From the NCBI GenBank assembly GCA_036339975.1, contig JAYYZV010000155.1, positions 1-64,000 on the forward strand: a stretch of 64,000 nt of DNA. The letters are read 5' to 3'. Source of the DNA: UBA830 sp036339975 (GTDB lineage: Bacteria; Pseudomonadota; Alphaproteobacteria; MPNO01; UBA830). A model generated the notes under the pieces. It searched no databases. It was given only the letters and a program-made list of their open reading frames with translations, and was not told the origin of the DNA. The position numbers were made by a program, and so were the translations under genes. The first letter of the stretch is position 1. Every line of letters begins with the position of its first letter. Positions 44,863 to 53,826 of this stretch are shown here, one piece after another.

Positions 44863-46194
44863 CTAACCGGTTTCTGAAATTGCTTCGCCCAATATTGAGA
44901 TGATCTCGGTAATTTGGCCCGTCGTCGCAATCAGGGGTGGCGACATGGCAATGGTATCTCCAGTTTGACGTACCAGCAGGCCTTTTTCGTAGCACTTGAG
45001 AAAAACTTCATAGGCCCGGGCCGTAGGCTCACCGTCGCGAGGAGACAACTCTACCGCTCCCATCAAACCCAAATTGCGGATATCTATAACGTTCGGCATG
45101 GGCTTCAGCCCGTGAATAGCATCTTCCCACATCGGTGCCAGAGCCTTACCCCGGCTAAACAAGTCGTCTTCCGCAAATACGTCGAGCGTCGCCAGCGCCG
45201 CCGCGCAGGCCAGAGGGTGCGCGGAGTAGGTATAGCCGTGAAAAAGCTCAATCATTTGGGACGGTCCATGCATAAACGTGTCATATATTTCAGCGCGAGC
45301 AGCGACCGCAGACATCGGCACGGTGCCGTTGGTCAAGCCCTTCGCCATGGTCAAAAGGTCCGGCACAATCCCGAAATACTCTGCGGCAAAAGTATCTCCA
45401 AGTCGGCCGAAGCCAGTGATGACCTCGTCAAAGATTAACAAGATGCCATTGGCGTCGCAGGTTTTGCGCAGTTTATCGAGATATCCTTTCGGCGGCACTA
45501 ACACGCCCGTAGATCCCGCTACAGGTTCGACGATGACCGCGGCGATCGTGGAAGGATCATGTAACGCGATGATACGTTCCAAGTTGTCTGCCAGATGGCC
45601 GCCCCAGTCCGGCTCACCCCGTGAGAAGGCCATTTCAGCTAGATTATGGGTGTGCGGAAGGTGATCTATACCTGCCAGTAGATTTCCGAACTGTTTTCGG
45701 TTGTTCGAAATGCCGCCTACCGAGGTACCCCCGATGCCGACACCATGATAACCGCGTTCGCGCCCGATCAGCCGGGTGCGGCCCGCTTCGCCACGGAGTT
45801 GATGATATGCCAGCGCCATTTTCAATGCCGTGTCGACTGCTTCCGAGCCAGAGTTAGCGTAAAACACGTAGTCGAGATCACCTGGAAACAGGTTGGCGAG
45901 CCGCGATGACAGGTCGAAAGCGCCGGGGTGTCCCCACTGGAATGTAGGCGCATAATCCATGACACCCGCCTGAGTGCGGATGGCCTCCGTGATTTTCTCC
46001 CGCGCGTGGCCGGCGTTGACACACCACATGCCGGCTGCTGCATCCAGAATCTGACGCCCCTGATCGTCCGTATAGTGCATGTCTTTAGCGGAAACCATTA
46101 GCCGCGGAGCCGATTTGAACTGTCGGTTCGCTGTAAACGGCATCCAGAAATGCTCAAGAGTGTTGGTCTTTCGTGCCGTTGCGTCGTCGGGCAT
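44863..46194 (-). CDS. Class III aminotransferase (omega-amino acid--pyruvate type)
   Basis: PLP-dependent enzyme of 443 aa. The PLP lysine is in TMAKGLTNGTVPMSA and the DEVITGFGR motif is present. The N-terminal HFWMPFTANRQFK matches omega-amino acid:pyruvate transaminases such as beta-alanine--pyruvate enzymes. It transfers an amino group from a terminal amine or beta-amino acid to pyruvate or a similar keto acid. It is divergent from the adjacent MFS gene. The substrate is unknown, and a beta-alanine or taurine-type amine is plausible. Confidence 0.92.
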   Translation of the reverse strand: MPDDATARKTNTLEHFWMPFTANRQFKSAPRLMVSAKDMHYTDDQGRQILDAAAGMWCVNAGHAREKITEAIRTQAGVMDYAPTFQWGHPGAFDLSSRLANLFPGDLDYVFYANSGSEAVDTALKMALAYHQLRGEAGRTRLIGRERGYHGVGIGGTSVGGISNNRKQFGNLLAGIDHLPHTHNLAEMAFSRGEPDWGGHLADNLERIIALHDPSTIAAVIVEPVAGSTGVLVPPKGYLDKLRKTCDANGILLIFDEVITGFGRLGDTFAAEYFGIVPDLLTMAKGLTNGTVPMSAVAARAEIYDTFMHGPSQMIELFHGYTYSAHPLACAAALATLDVFAEDDLFSRGKALAPMWEDAIHGLKPMPNVIDIRNLGLMGAVELSPRDGEPTARAYEVFLKCYEKGLLVRQTGDTIAMSPPLIATTGQITEIISILGEAISETG

Positions 46195-46288
46195 CCCTGT
46201 TCCTCCGGTGTTTAGCTGAAGCTATCAACGGGTAGGGAAGGCCGCAAGGTGGACGTGACTCCGTGATTCCCGCCGGCTAAGACTAAGT

Positions 46289-47530
46289 ATGGCCGCTATT
46301 TCCGGATATCCTGCAATAATCGCCGCTTTTTCAGAACGTAATTACCGTACGTACTCGGTTGGTAATATTCTTTCTCATAACGGCACCTGGGCCCAGCGAA
46401 CAGCAGTGTTATGGTTTACCTGGGAAATGACAGAATCCGGTCTTTGGCTCGGGCTTATGACGGTTGCGGACCTTCTCCCCGTGGTTGTTGTTGGCCCACT
46501 GGCTGGCGCCATCGCCGACCGTGTTAACCTGTTGAATATGATGAAAATCACCCAGATTGTGGCTGTCGTTCAGTCCGCGGCATTGGCTGGGTTGACTTTT
46601 GCGGGTGTGATCACCCCTGAACTATTGCTGCTACTGGTATTTGCGCATGGAATTATTCTATCCTTCAACCAGCCGGCTAGGCTGGCGATGGTCCCGCACT
46701 TGATAAAGCGAGAAAACCTGTCAGCTGCGATCGGTATAAATTCGATGATCTTCAATTCTGCCCGCGCCACAGGGCCGATGATATCGGGTGCGCTGATCGG
46801 CGGATGGGGAATTGCGTTCGCTTTTTTATTCAACGCCCTCAGTTATGTGTGGTTTATTGGATCGCTGTTTCTTCTGCGGGTCAATAATCCGCGTAGTACC
46901 AAGGCACGGACGCCGATGCGAGAGGTTCCGCGAGAAATCGTTGAAGGATTCCGCTACGCGATTCAGCATTTCGGTATTAGCCGCGTGCTAGTAATTCTGT
47001 CGGTGGTTTCGATCTTCGGGCGCCCCTACATGGAACTACTCGCCGGTTTCGCCGACGAGGTTTTCGGGCGAGGCGCCGCGGGTTACGCGTTAATGGTGTC
47101 TATGACCGGAATCGGTGCGGTGATTGGTGGGTTCTGGTTGGCACAGCGCGGGCATGTAAAGGGCCTGATGTCGCGTGTGGTCTTGGCGCTTCTACTGCTT
47201 GGCCTTGCACTAATAGGTTTTGCTGCTACCAACCTGTTTTTCTTCGCGCTGGTCTGCCTCCTGATCACTGGGTTTGCCGTGATTGTCATCGGCGTTGGCG
47301 AACAGACATTGCTGCAGAATGCCGTCGATCCTGCTATGCGCGGCCGCGTGATGAGTCTCTACGGTATGATTGGAAGGGGTTTGCCGGCAATCGGGGCGTT
47401 AATCATGGGTTCGCTTGCTGAAATTTTTGGCTTCCAGATACCAGTTCTCGTGGGTGCTATCGTGTTGCTCGCTCTGTGGTGGTGGGCCCGGGAGCGTCAG
47501 AGCGCAATGTGCAAAATTCTTGAGCTGTAA
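46289..47530 (+). CDS. MFS transporter, DHA3 (EntS-like) type, second copy
   Basis: Twelve-helix carrier of 413 aa, a DHA3-type exporter similar in subfamily to the gene at 28049. Landmarks include AGAIADRVNLLNMM (motif A region) and SFNQPARLAMVPHLIKRENL. The two are probably paralogues, but they are not in tandem. Export of a siderophore-like or toxic compound is the family expectation; the substrate cannot be deduced. Confidence 0.87.
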   Translation: MAAISGYPAIIAAFSERNYRTYSVGNILSHNGTWAQRTAVLWFTWEMTESGLWLGLMTVADLLPVVVVGPLAGAIADRVNLLNMMKITQIVAVVQSAALAGLTFAGVITPELLLLLVFAHGIILSFNQPARLAMVPHLIKRENLSAAIGINSMIFNSARATGPMISGALIGGWGIAFAFLFNALSYVWFIGSLFLLRVNNPRSTKARTPMREVPREIVEGFRYAIQHFGISRVLVILSVVSIFGRPYMELLAGFADEVFGRGAAGYALMVSMTGIGAVIGGFWLAQRGHVKGLMSRVVLALLLLGLALIGFAATNLFFFALVCLLITGFAVIVIGVGEQTLLQNAVDPAMRGRVMSLYGMIGRGLPAIGALIMGSLAEIFGFQIPVLVGAIVLLALWWWARERQSAMCKILEL

Positions 47531-47655
47531 GGGGTAGACTAGGGTGCTCGCCTCTACGGCTTCATACCGGCTATCTTCTCAGAATAGTGCTCTTAACCGC
47601 ACCTATCAGAATTTCAAAAAATACAAGTGATGAAATGCGGGCCGTCTCCCCGCCG

Positions 47656-48873
47656 TTATTCGATTGCTTTTGCTTCCTCCAACATTTGCATCAGAGATGA
47701 TCGCATTAGGTAATCCCGCTTAGCTTCTGCATCAGTCGCGGTAAACTCTAATTCCTTGAGACGTTTTTCCCGCGCCTCTGGATCGTTTTCCTCCAGCAGT
47801 CTCTTGTTGGCGATAGACTGCGCCTGAACGTATTTCTCGGCCATTGGCCGTCGTTGGCGGTCGTAGCGGCTGAGCAGGGCATCATAGTCACCACCGTGCC
47901 AAGCTGCGACGAGCTTCTCGGCCAGGTTCAGCCCGTCATGAATTCCACTATTCATTCCCATGCCGCCTAGAGGGTTGTTTACATGGGCGGCGTCCCCTGC
48001 GAGTGCGACCCGACCCTTCGCGAAGCTTTCAGCCACCCGCTGATGCACGCTATAGAGATTTCTGTGTAGCAGGTCGTAAGGTGGATCGTACGGATAGCAC
48101 TCGGCGAAGCGGGCTTGGATCCATTCATCACTGAGCAGGTATTCGTCGGTGCTATCGCCGAAAGCCGGAAAGAGCGCCCGCCAGACACCCTCGGCCTGCT
48201 CGCCCGGCACCTTGATCATTGCACACCATTGTTCCGGATGCGCGACGTAGTTGCGATACCGATAGCCGGCCGCCGCCTCAAAGTCATAGTAGGTAGACAC
48301 GATAATGAACCGTTCTTCCCAGGTAAAACCTGGGAAATTAATATCGAGTAATTTGCGCACCGCTGATTTCCCGCCGTCGGCTCCGATCAGAAATTTTCCG
48401 CGATGTGTTTCAGTCGATCCGTCCGGCGCTTGGACGCGGGCTTCAACCCCGTCATCGTCCTGCGATAACTCCGAGAGTTTATGTTCGCGATAAAGCTCGA
48501 ATCCGTCGATAGCCACCGCAATGTCGTGAGCGATTTCAATCGTCTTGTGCTGTTCCAGCTGTAGCGCATAAGGGTAGGTAAGAACATCTGAGATATCGCG
48601 ATAATCAAACTCTGCGACGATGCGGTCGCTCATCCGGTCGCGCCACTGAAAAAGTGGGGATTGGATGCCCCGACGGATAAGCTCCTCTGTCATATCCAAT
48701 TTTTCGAGTAGCATCAGTGTCGAAGGGTGCAAAGTGGACGCTCGGTGGTCCGCCGGTATTTCAGCGAGTGTGTCAAACACCTTTACCGGTATGCCTGCTT
48801 TCGACAAGGCTAGAGCCGTGGTCATACCCACCGGTCCCGCTCCTGCTATCAAAATGCAATCGTTGTTCGCCAT
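47656..48873 (-). CDS. FAD-dependent aromatic hydroxylase / PHBH-type oxidoreductase
   Basis: Flavoprotein of 405 aa. GAGPVGMTTALALSKAG (10-26) is the dinucleotide-binding motif, GADGGKSAVR lies in the second FAD region, and GDAAHVNNPLGGMGMN is the FAD/substrate motif of the PHBH family (phenol hydroxylase, MhpA and related). It would hydroxylate an aromatic ring using NAD(P)H and O2. The PheA/TfdB-type C-terminal thioredoxin-like domain is absent. The DMT exporter gene at 48891 is 17 bases upstream on the same strand and may share its transcript. The substrate is unknown. Confidence 0.88.
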   Translation of the reverse strand: MANNDCILIAGAGPVGMTTALALSKAGIPVKVFDTLAEIPADHRASTLHPSTLMLLEKLDMTEELIRRGIQSPLFQWRDRMSDRIVAEFDYRDISDVLTYPYALQLEQHKTIEIAHDIAVAIDGFELYREHKLSELSQDDDGVEARVQAPDGSTETHRGKFLIGADGGKSAVRKLLDINFPGFTWEERFIIVSTYYDFEAAAGYRYRNYVAHPEQWCAMIKVPGEQAEGVWRALFPAFGDSTDEYLLSDEWIQARFAECYPYDPPYDLLHRNLYSVHQRVAESFAKGRVALAGDAAHVNNPLGGMGMNSGIHDGLNLAEKLVAAWHGGDYDALLSRYDRQRRPMAEKYVQAQSIANKRLLEENDPEAREKRLKELEFTATDAEAKRDYLMRSSLMQMLEEAKAIE

Positions 48874-48890
48874 TTTTTTATTTCCAGTAT

Positions 48891-49862
48891 CTACTTCTCG
48901 TTGGAATTGACCGCATCTGCGTCAGGCTTATTGGTATTAGCCTTTCGTCGCCCTGCTGACACCAGCCAGACGCCAGTGAAAATAACCGCGACACCCGCGA
49001 TATGGTATGTTTTTATGGATTCGCCTAGTAGAGTAACCGACAAAAAGACGCCAATGATAGGGATAAGATATTGTGCTATGGCCGCAACGCTGGCGCCAAC
49101 CACGGGAACCGCCCTGTTCCAAAGAATATAGGATATGAAAGACGGAAATATAACCGCGTAGCTGATGATCGCGATGTTATCAAAGTTTTTGTCGAAGGTT
49201 TTGCCCTGGATGAGGTCGACGGCGTAGAGCGGTGCCATAAGAATGACGGCAAAAATCGTCATCGACGTCAGGAATGCTAGTTCGCCCATTTCGGTCGGTT
49301 TCCACCTCAACATCACTGTGTAGACGGCCCATGAAAAAAAACCGACTAGCACCATGATGTCGCCGACATTGATAGAAAAATGCGAGAGTACCGCAATATC
49401 CGCGCGCGATACGATCAGGATGGTGCCGAAAAATCCTAGCAGTACGCCGAGTGACTGTTTCCAAGTGATGGTCTCTCCTGTCATCAGGAAGGCAATACCC
49501 ACGATCCACAGTGCACCGGACGTATTCATAAGGGAAGCGTTGATGGCGACGGTAAACTGTAGCCCCACATAATACGGGACGCTAAAGCCCACCACTCCGA
49601 AGAAACCGAATGCAACCAGAAGTCTCCAGTGTTCCAGCACCAGATGACGCTGTTTCCAAGTCTCCTTGCCACCGATTGCAAGAAAGCATAGTGCGACGAA
49701 AAACCACCTGATAAATGCCAGGGTGAACGGTGGCACGTTACCGGATGCCATGCGTCCTGCCACCGAACTTCCGGCCCAAGAAAAAGCACCGATCACTAAA
49801 AAGACAAATGCAACCCAGTAGGGAATCGTACGTTTTGTTCTGGAATTGTTTTCGTTGGCCAA
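48891..49862 (-). CDS. DMT superfamily transporter, EamA type
   Basis: Inner-membrane protein of 323 aa with about ten hydrophobic segments in two EamA repeats. Landmarks are SVAGRMASGNVPPFTLAFIRW and NAVFS-like loops, and the C-terminus is polar and Lys-rich. It is upstream of the flavin hydroxylase gene in the same orientation, with a 17-base gap, so the two probably form an operon; it may export a metabolite. The start is divergent from the APH-like gene across a 98-base region that contains two inverted repeats. Confidence 0.87.
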   Translation of the reverse strand: MANENNSRTKRTIPYWVAFVFLVIGAFSWAGSSVAGRMASGNVPPFTLAFIRWFFVALCFLAIGGKETWKQRHLVLEHWRLLVAFGFFGVVGFSVPYYVGLQFTVAINASLMNTSGALWIVGIAFLMTGETITWKQSLGVLLGFFGTILIVSRADIAVLSHFSINVGDIMVLVGFFSWAVYTVMLRWKPTEMGELAFLTSMTIFAVILMAPLYAVDLIQGKTFDKNFDNIAIISYAVIFPSFISYILWNRAVPVVGASVAAIAQYLIPIIGVFLSVTLLGESIKTYHIAGVAVIFTGVWLVSAGRRKANTNKPDADAVNSNEK

Positions 49863-49894
49863 GAGTACCCCTGTCTATGGAAGCAAGGTAGTGT

Positions 49895-49940
49895 CCGACG
49901 TACGTCGGCACAATACATCCTTCTTGACACCTCTGGTGTC
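49895..49940. promoter_or_regulatory. Two inverted repeats in a divergent promoter region
   Basis: CCGACGTACGTCGG (49895-49908) is a perfect 14-bp palindrome. A second repeat, GACACC TCT GGTGTC, spans 49926-49940. Both sit between the divergent EamA and APH-like genes. TTGACA at 49924-49929 overlaps the second repeat, but no clear -10 follows. The arrangement suggests binding sites for a shared regulator. Confidence 0.35.
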
Positions 49941-49960
49941 TACGCCGCACGTTCGGCCAT

Positions 49961-51016
49961 GTGATGACCAAGATCAAAACATGGGACACCGGCGGTGCCG
50001 ATTTGTCCGCGCTATACCGGGTACTAGCGGCCTCTGCATTCTCCGAGGGACTTGAGCCGGATGACCTGATTCCTATGCGGTTGAAGGGATTGGTCCATGC
50101 TCACGTCCGGATTCGGGGTACCAGCAGGATCTTACGTATTCCGCGCTTCGGCGCTTTCGGGATGTCTCCGTTGAAAAATCTGGAATATCAGGCAGCTTGC
50201 TTCACTCGTGCTCACCCGAGCGGTCACGTGCCGGCATTACATGGTACGATATCGCCACAGGTCGGGATCCCTTGGGGTGCCCTGATAATCTCCGAGATCG
50301 AAGGCGTTATACCGCCAGTCCCGGGCGGGCTTGGGGCTATGGCGCGGGCTCTTGCTGCAATTCACTCGTTGCCGGTGCCCGCGGAGTGCAATCGTCCGCC
50401 ATTGCAATCTTATGCTGATCCAGTAGCGGCTACGCTGACGGTGATCAAGGCTCAATCGGGGTATTTGGACGCGGCAGAAATAGCCCCTGCTGCTCGTCAG
50501 CAGATTGATGAGGAATTGCGTCGCGCAAATGATTTTGTCACCCAATCTGTTAGCCATGATATGCCTATCACATTAGTCGGCACCGATACCCACCCCGGAA
50601 ATTTCATGATGCAGTCTGACGGGCATGTGGTGTTCGTCGATCTTGAGAAAATGCTGTACGGCGCGCCGGCAATAGATCTCGCCCATGCTACGGTTTACAC
50701 CTCAACAATGTGGGACCCGGATGTTGCGGTGGCGCTCAATGACAGTGACGTAAACTCTTTCTATAATGCATATTTTTCCGCGATGCCCACGGAGCTCGGC
50801 GATCGTGTTCGGCCTTGGTGCGGCCCGCTAAGAAGAATCACTTGGTTACGGACCACGACCTGGTGTGCGAAGCTGAGGGTCGAAATTGAAGACGGTGCGG
50901 CATGGTTGGCCGGCCAGCATGATCCTACCTATATTGCGGCCGTTCGGCAGCGTATCGATGATTATTTTGAGCCAGAAACGATCGCGGATATTCTGGTGGC
51001 GTTCGATGAGGACTAA
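49961..51016 (+). CDS. APH-like phosphotransferase (aminoglycoside/choline kinase family)
   Basis: Kinase-like protein of 351 aa. The catalytic loop is GTDTHPGNFMM, with the Asp and Asn of the HxDxxxxN motif but a Gly where the first His usually lies. The metal-binding segment is FVDLEKMLYGAPAIDLAHA. The family phosphorylates small molecules such as choline, aminoglycosides, sugars or amino acids; the role here is unknown. The ORF starts with a GTG immediately followed by an ATG (49964). It is divergent from the EamA gene. Confidence 0.85.
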   Translation: MMTKIKTWDTGGADLSALYRVLAASAFSEGLEPDDLIPMRLKGLVHAHVRIRGTSRILRIPRFGAFGMSPLKNLEYQAACFTRAHPSGHVPALHGTISPQVGIPWGALIISEIEGVIPPVPGGLGAMARALAAIHSLPVPAECNRPPLQSYADPVAATLTVIKAQSGYLDAAEIAPAARQQIDEELRRANDFVTQSVSHDMPITLVGTDTHPGNFMMQSDGHVVFVDLEKMLYGAPAIDLAHATVYTSTMWDPDVAVALNDSDVNSFYNAYFSAMPTELGDRVRPWCGPLRRITWLRTTTWCAKLRVEIEDGAAWLAGQHDPTYIAAVRQRIDDYFEPETIADILVAFDED

Positions 51017-51091
51017 AGATCAAATACCTCTGGCCCGGCGGAACCAAGTGCCGCATTTTGTCATAACGCTTGATACTGTGCATGCCTATGT

Positions 51092-51120
51092 CTAGATACG
51101 GGGTGAGGCAAGGTATCTAG
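51092..51120. repeat. Inverted repeat after the APH-like gene
   Basis: CTAGATAC (51092-51099) and GTATCTAG (51113-51120) form perfect 8-bp arms around a 13-base loop. The repeat lies in the 254-base gap between the APH-like gene and the convergent crotonase gene. No T-run follows on either strand, so it is a weak candidate terminator or a regulatory site. Nothing else was seen in the gap. Confidence 0.35.
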
Positions 51121-51270
51121 GTGTTAAGATGGGCCGCTAGCGTTGCTAAAACCAGTTATCTTTATCAATCGAGAGAGCAACCTGAAAGATCCATAAATAT
51201 AAGCGTTTGCGCGCCTCGACGTCAGCGGGTTGGTCAGACGTGGAATGACAGTTCTCGTGCAGGCGAAAGC

Positions 51271-52050
51271 TTATCTGCCCTCAAACTGCGCCTTCTTCTT
51301 CGCCATAAATGATGTCCATGCATTGCGGTAATCCTCGGTGTCACCATAGGACGCCGCACGAGCGTATTGAGGCTCGGATTCATCACCTTCTAAACAAACT
51401 TTGCGGATCGCGTCTTTATTGAAACGTTGGGCAAGCGGCGCGCCGATACAAATTCGCTCCACCGTTGCCGTTATTTCATCATCTAGACTGCCGTCTGGCG
51501 CTATACGGGTAATAAGCCCGAGTCCCAGTGCTTCGTCCGTATCCATAAACCGGCCCTCCAGAACAAGCTGTAGAGCTGCAGTCCGGCCGATCGCATTGAC
51601 CAACGTGTCCGCAAGCGCGGGATCCAGAAAAATACCCATGTTCTTAACTGGCAGACCGAACGTCGATCCGGTCGCCGCGACGCGTATGTCGCAGGCGAGG
51701 GCTATTTCCAAGCCCCCGCCAATGCAAAAACCTTCTATCCGTGCAACTGTTGGGTGAATGCAGTGCTCGATCGCATGCACGGCGGCGATTGTAATATCAT
51801 TATAGGCGCGTACCTTTTCTGAATTTTTACGAAGCGTCTCAAATTCAGAAATGTCATTGCCCGAGCCAAATGCTTTGCCCCCCGCCCCAGAAACGACAAT
51901 GCATCGCAGTTCTGTGTCTTCAGATAATTCGTGGAAAATTTCGCCAAGCCGAAGCCAGGAGTTGCGATCCATCGCGTTCCTGCGTTCGGGGCGGTTGATG
52001 GTTACCGTCGCGACGACCCCGTCGCGGGCACATAGAATTGAATCGCTCAT
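51271..52050 (-). CDS. Enoyl-CoA hydratase/isomerase family protein
   Basis: Crotonase-fold protein of 259 aa. Oxyanion-hole segments are GSGNDISEF (62-70) and EGFCIGGGLEIA (106-117). The first catalytic Glu of enoyl-CoA hydratase is present (Glu115), but the second is replaced by Val135 in STFGLPVKNMG. It therefore keeps one acid/base residue and may be an isomerase or a hydratase with a changed mechanism. It follows nadK on the same strand by 72 bases. The acyl-CoA substrate is unknown. Confidence 0.88.
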   Translation of the reverse strand: MSDSILCARDGVVATVTINRPERRNAMDRNSWLRLGEIFHELSEDTELRCIVVSGAGGKAFGSGNDISEFETLRKNSEKVRAYNDITIAAVHAIEHCIHPTVARIEGFCIGGGLEIALACDIRVAATGSTFGLPVKNMGIFLDPALADTLVNAIGRTAALQLVLEGRFMDTDEALGLGLITRIAPDGSLDDEITATVERICIGAPLAQRFNKDAIRKVCLEGDESEPQYARAASYGDTEDYRNAWTSFMAKKKAQFEGR

Positions 52051-52122
52051 TGGACTTTCGCAAAATGTTATCGCACAAATTTTCTAACACACGCCGCAAT
52101 ATTCGACATAACAACGGTTTTA

Positions 52123-52890
52123 TCAGGGGATGAATTGTTCGTTTATGATCCGATCCTCTAAATTATGGTCGGGATCGAATAGTAGCGAAAATGACTTGTC
52201 GGTGGCGGCGCGCACCGTGACTCGTTTCACGTCGCGCACCTCGGTGTAGTCGCCCACCGCGCTGACTGGCCGTTTTCTGGGCTCCAAAACCTCTAAAGAA
52301 ATAGAAACTGAAGATGGCAAAAGCGCTCCGCGCCAACGACGGGGCCGGAAAGCACTGATCGGCGTCAGGGCCAGCAGGTTCGCATCCAACGGGATGATTG
52401 GGCCATCCGCCGAAAGGTTATAAGCCGTGCTGCCCGCAGGTGTTGCGACTAGGGCCCCATCGCAAATTAGCTCGGACATTCGGACTTTGCCATCGATCTT
52501 GATCCGCAATTTAGCCGCCTGCCGAGTTTCGCGCAGTAAAGAAATTTCGTTGATGGCGACAGAGGTCGTTTTCTCACCGTGAATGTCGTGCACTGTCATT
52601 TGGAGCGGGCGCAGCTCTACATTTTTGGCATTGTCAATCCGTTTGCCCAAGTTCGCAACGCGGAACTCGTTCATCAAGAATCCGACTGTACCCCGGTTCA
52701 TCCCGTATATGGCGATGTCGCTATCAAGCCAAGCATGCAGTGTTTCTAGCATGTGGCCATCACCACCCAGTGCCACAATTACATCGGCTTCCTCTGGTGC
52801 GAAGTATTTGTATCGCGCTTTCAGCGCTTTTGCCGCTTTGCGAGCTGAATCGGATGCGGCAGCCACAAACGCGATTTTCTTTTCCGTCAT
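52123..52890 (-). CDS. nadK: NAD kinase
   Basis: ATP-NAD kinase of 255 aa, which phosphorylates NAD to NADP. The key motif GGDG is at residues 42-45, followed by the usual GTVGFLMNEF-type region and the C-terminal SxAYNLSADGPI motif. Length and motifs are those of alphaproteobacterial NadK. It lies between the crotonase gene and the rplI operon and is probably transcribed on its own. Confidence 0.93.
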   Translation of the reverse strand: MTEKKIAFVAAASDSARKAAKALKARYKYFAPEEADVIVALGGDGHMLETLHAWLDSDIAIYGMNRGTVGFLMNEFRVANLGKRIDNAKNVELRPLQMTVHDIHGEKTTSVAINEISLLRETRQAAKLRIKIDGKVRMSELICDGALVATPAGSTAYNLSADGPIIPLDANLLALTPISAFRPRRWRGALLPSSVSISLEVLEPRKRPVSAVGDYTEVRDVKRVTVRAATDKSFSLLFDPDHNLEDRIINEQFIP

Positions 52891-53131
52891 TGGGAATTCT
52901 ACCTTGGTAGCCTAAGTGAAGTATATCGTGTGAGACGTCCGGCGCCAGTACTTGCGATTAACAAGTCATTGCGCGGGTGAAGCCTATAGGAATTTTTATA
53001 CTCCTGCACTCCTTCACGATTGCCATATCTCTGGCTAATCACCTCATTGCAGCCCGGGAGGTAGTCAACTTCTTTTACTTTAAAATACCCTCGGAGAAAC
53101 CTGTGGGACGGAGCCGAAAACGCTGCCGTGG

Positions 53132-53160
53132 AAAAAAGAGGTTTCTTAGGGCTCTTTTTT
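53132..53160 (-). terminator. Candidate intrinsic terminator of the ribosomal-protein operon
   Basis: AAAAAAGAG (53132-53140) and CTCTTTTTT (53152-53160) pair with an 11-base loop. On the minus strand the stem begins in the last codons of rplI and the T-run falls in its 3' arm, so transcription reading through rplI could end here. The stem is AT-rich and the stop codon lies in the loop, which makes it only moderately convincing. Confidence 0.4.
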
Positions 53161-53826
53161 CTCCGGGTCTTGCTCGTCTGACAAAGTGTCGCCGGATCCC
53201 GATCCTTCCATGGCCGTGGTGGTTTCAGATTTATCGGTCTCGTCTACCACCGATAAATCCACCGCATCCGGCGCCGCACCTTCTTCGAATACCGTTTCCA
53301 ATTCGACGGCCCCTTCCTCTATGCCGATGACGTCGCCATCGCGGTTAATCCGCTCGCCGCGAGACTGCATTTCCGCCTCTTCCTGAGAACGTGCTACATT
53401 TACAGTCAGTTCGACCGATACCTCCGGATGCAGGTCAACGCGGATCGGGTGCATCCCAACTGTTTTGATAGGGCGCTCCAGTTTGACTTGCCGCCGATCT
53501 GCCGTGATACCCGCTTCAGTGATACCTCCCGCAATATCGCGCGGCGTGACCGATCCATAGAGTTGATCGCTGTCACTCGCCTGACGGACGATAATGACCG
53601 TAAGACCATTTAAATCCTTGGCGACACGTTCCGCTTCTTCACGGTACTTTAGGTTTTCGGCTTCTAGTTGGGTGCGTTGCTGTTCAAATACCCCGCGATT
53701 TTCTTCGGTTGCACGCAGCGCTTTCTTGCGTGGAAGAAGATAATTCCGTGCGAAACCAGGCTTGACGGTGACTACATCACCCATCTGTCCCAGTTTTTCA
53801 ATTCGTTCGAGAAGTATTACATCCAT
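53146..53826 (-). CDS. rplI: 50S ribosomal protein L9 with an acidic C-terminal tail
   Basis: L9 of 226 aa, 70-80 residues longer than the roughly 149-residue E. coli protein. The canonical domains are clear: the N-terminal MDVILLERIEKLGQMGDVV, the connecting helix, and a C-terminal RNA-binding domain ending near VNVARSQEEAEM. The extra tail is rich in Asp, Glu, Ser and Gly. ATG 53826 is used because it matches the family start (M-x-VILLE); 53829 adds one Met. The start overlaps the DUF2232 stop (TGATG), so translation is coupled. Confidence 0.95.
   Translation of the reverse strand: MDVILLERIEKLGQMGDVVTVKPGFARNYLLPRKKALRATEENRGVFEQQRTQLEAENLKYREEAERVAKDLNGLTVIIVRQASDSDQLYGSVTPRDIAGGITEAGITADRRQVKLERPIKTVGMHPIRVDLHPEVSVELTVNVARSQEEAEMQSRGERINRDGDVIGIEEGAVELETVFEEGAAPDAVDLSVVDETDKSETTTAMEGSGSGDTLSDEQDPEKKEP

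Noticed and set aside
52908..52919. CTACCTTGGTAG as a hairpin terminator
   Set aside because: The five-base arms leave a two-base loop and no T-run follows, so it is not a credible terminator.
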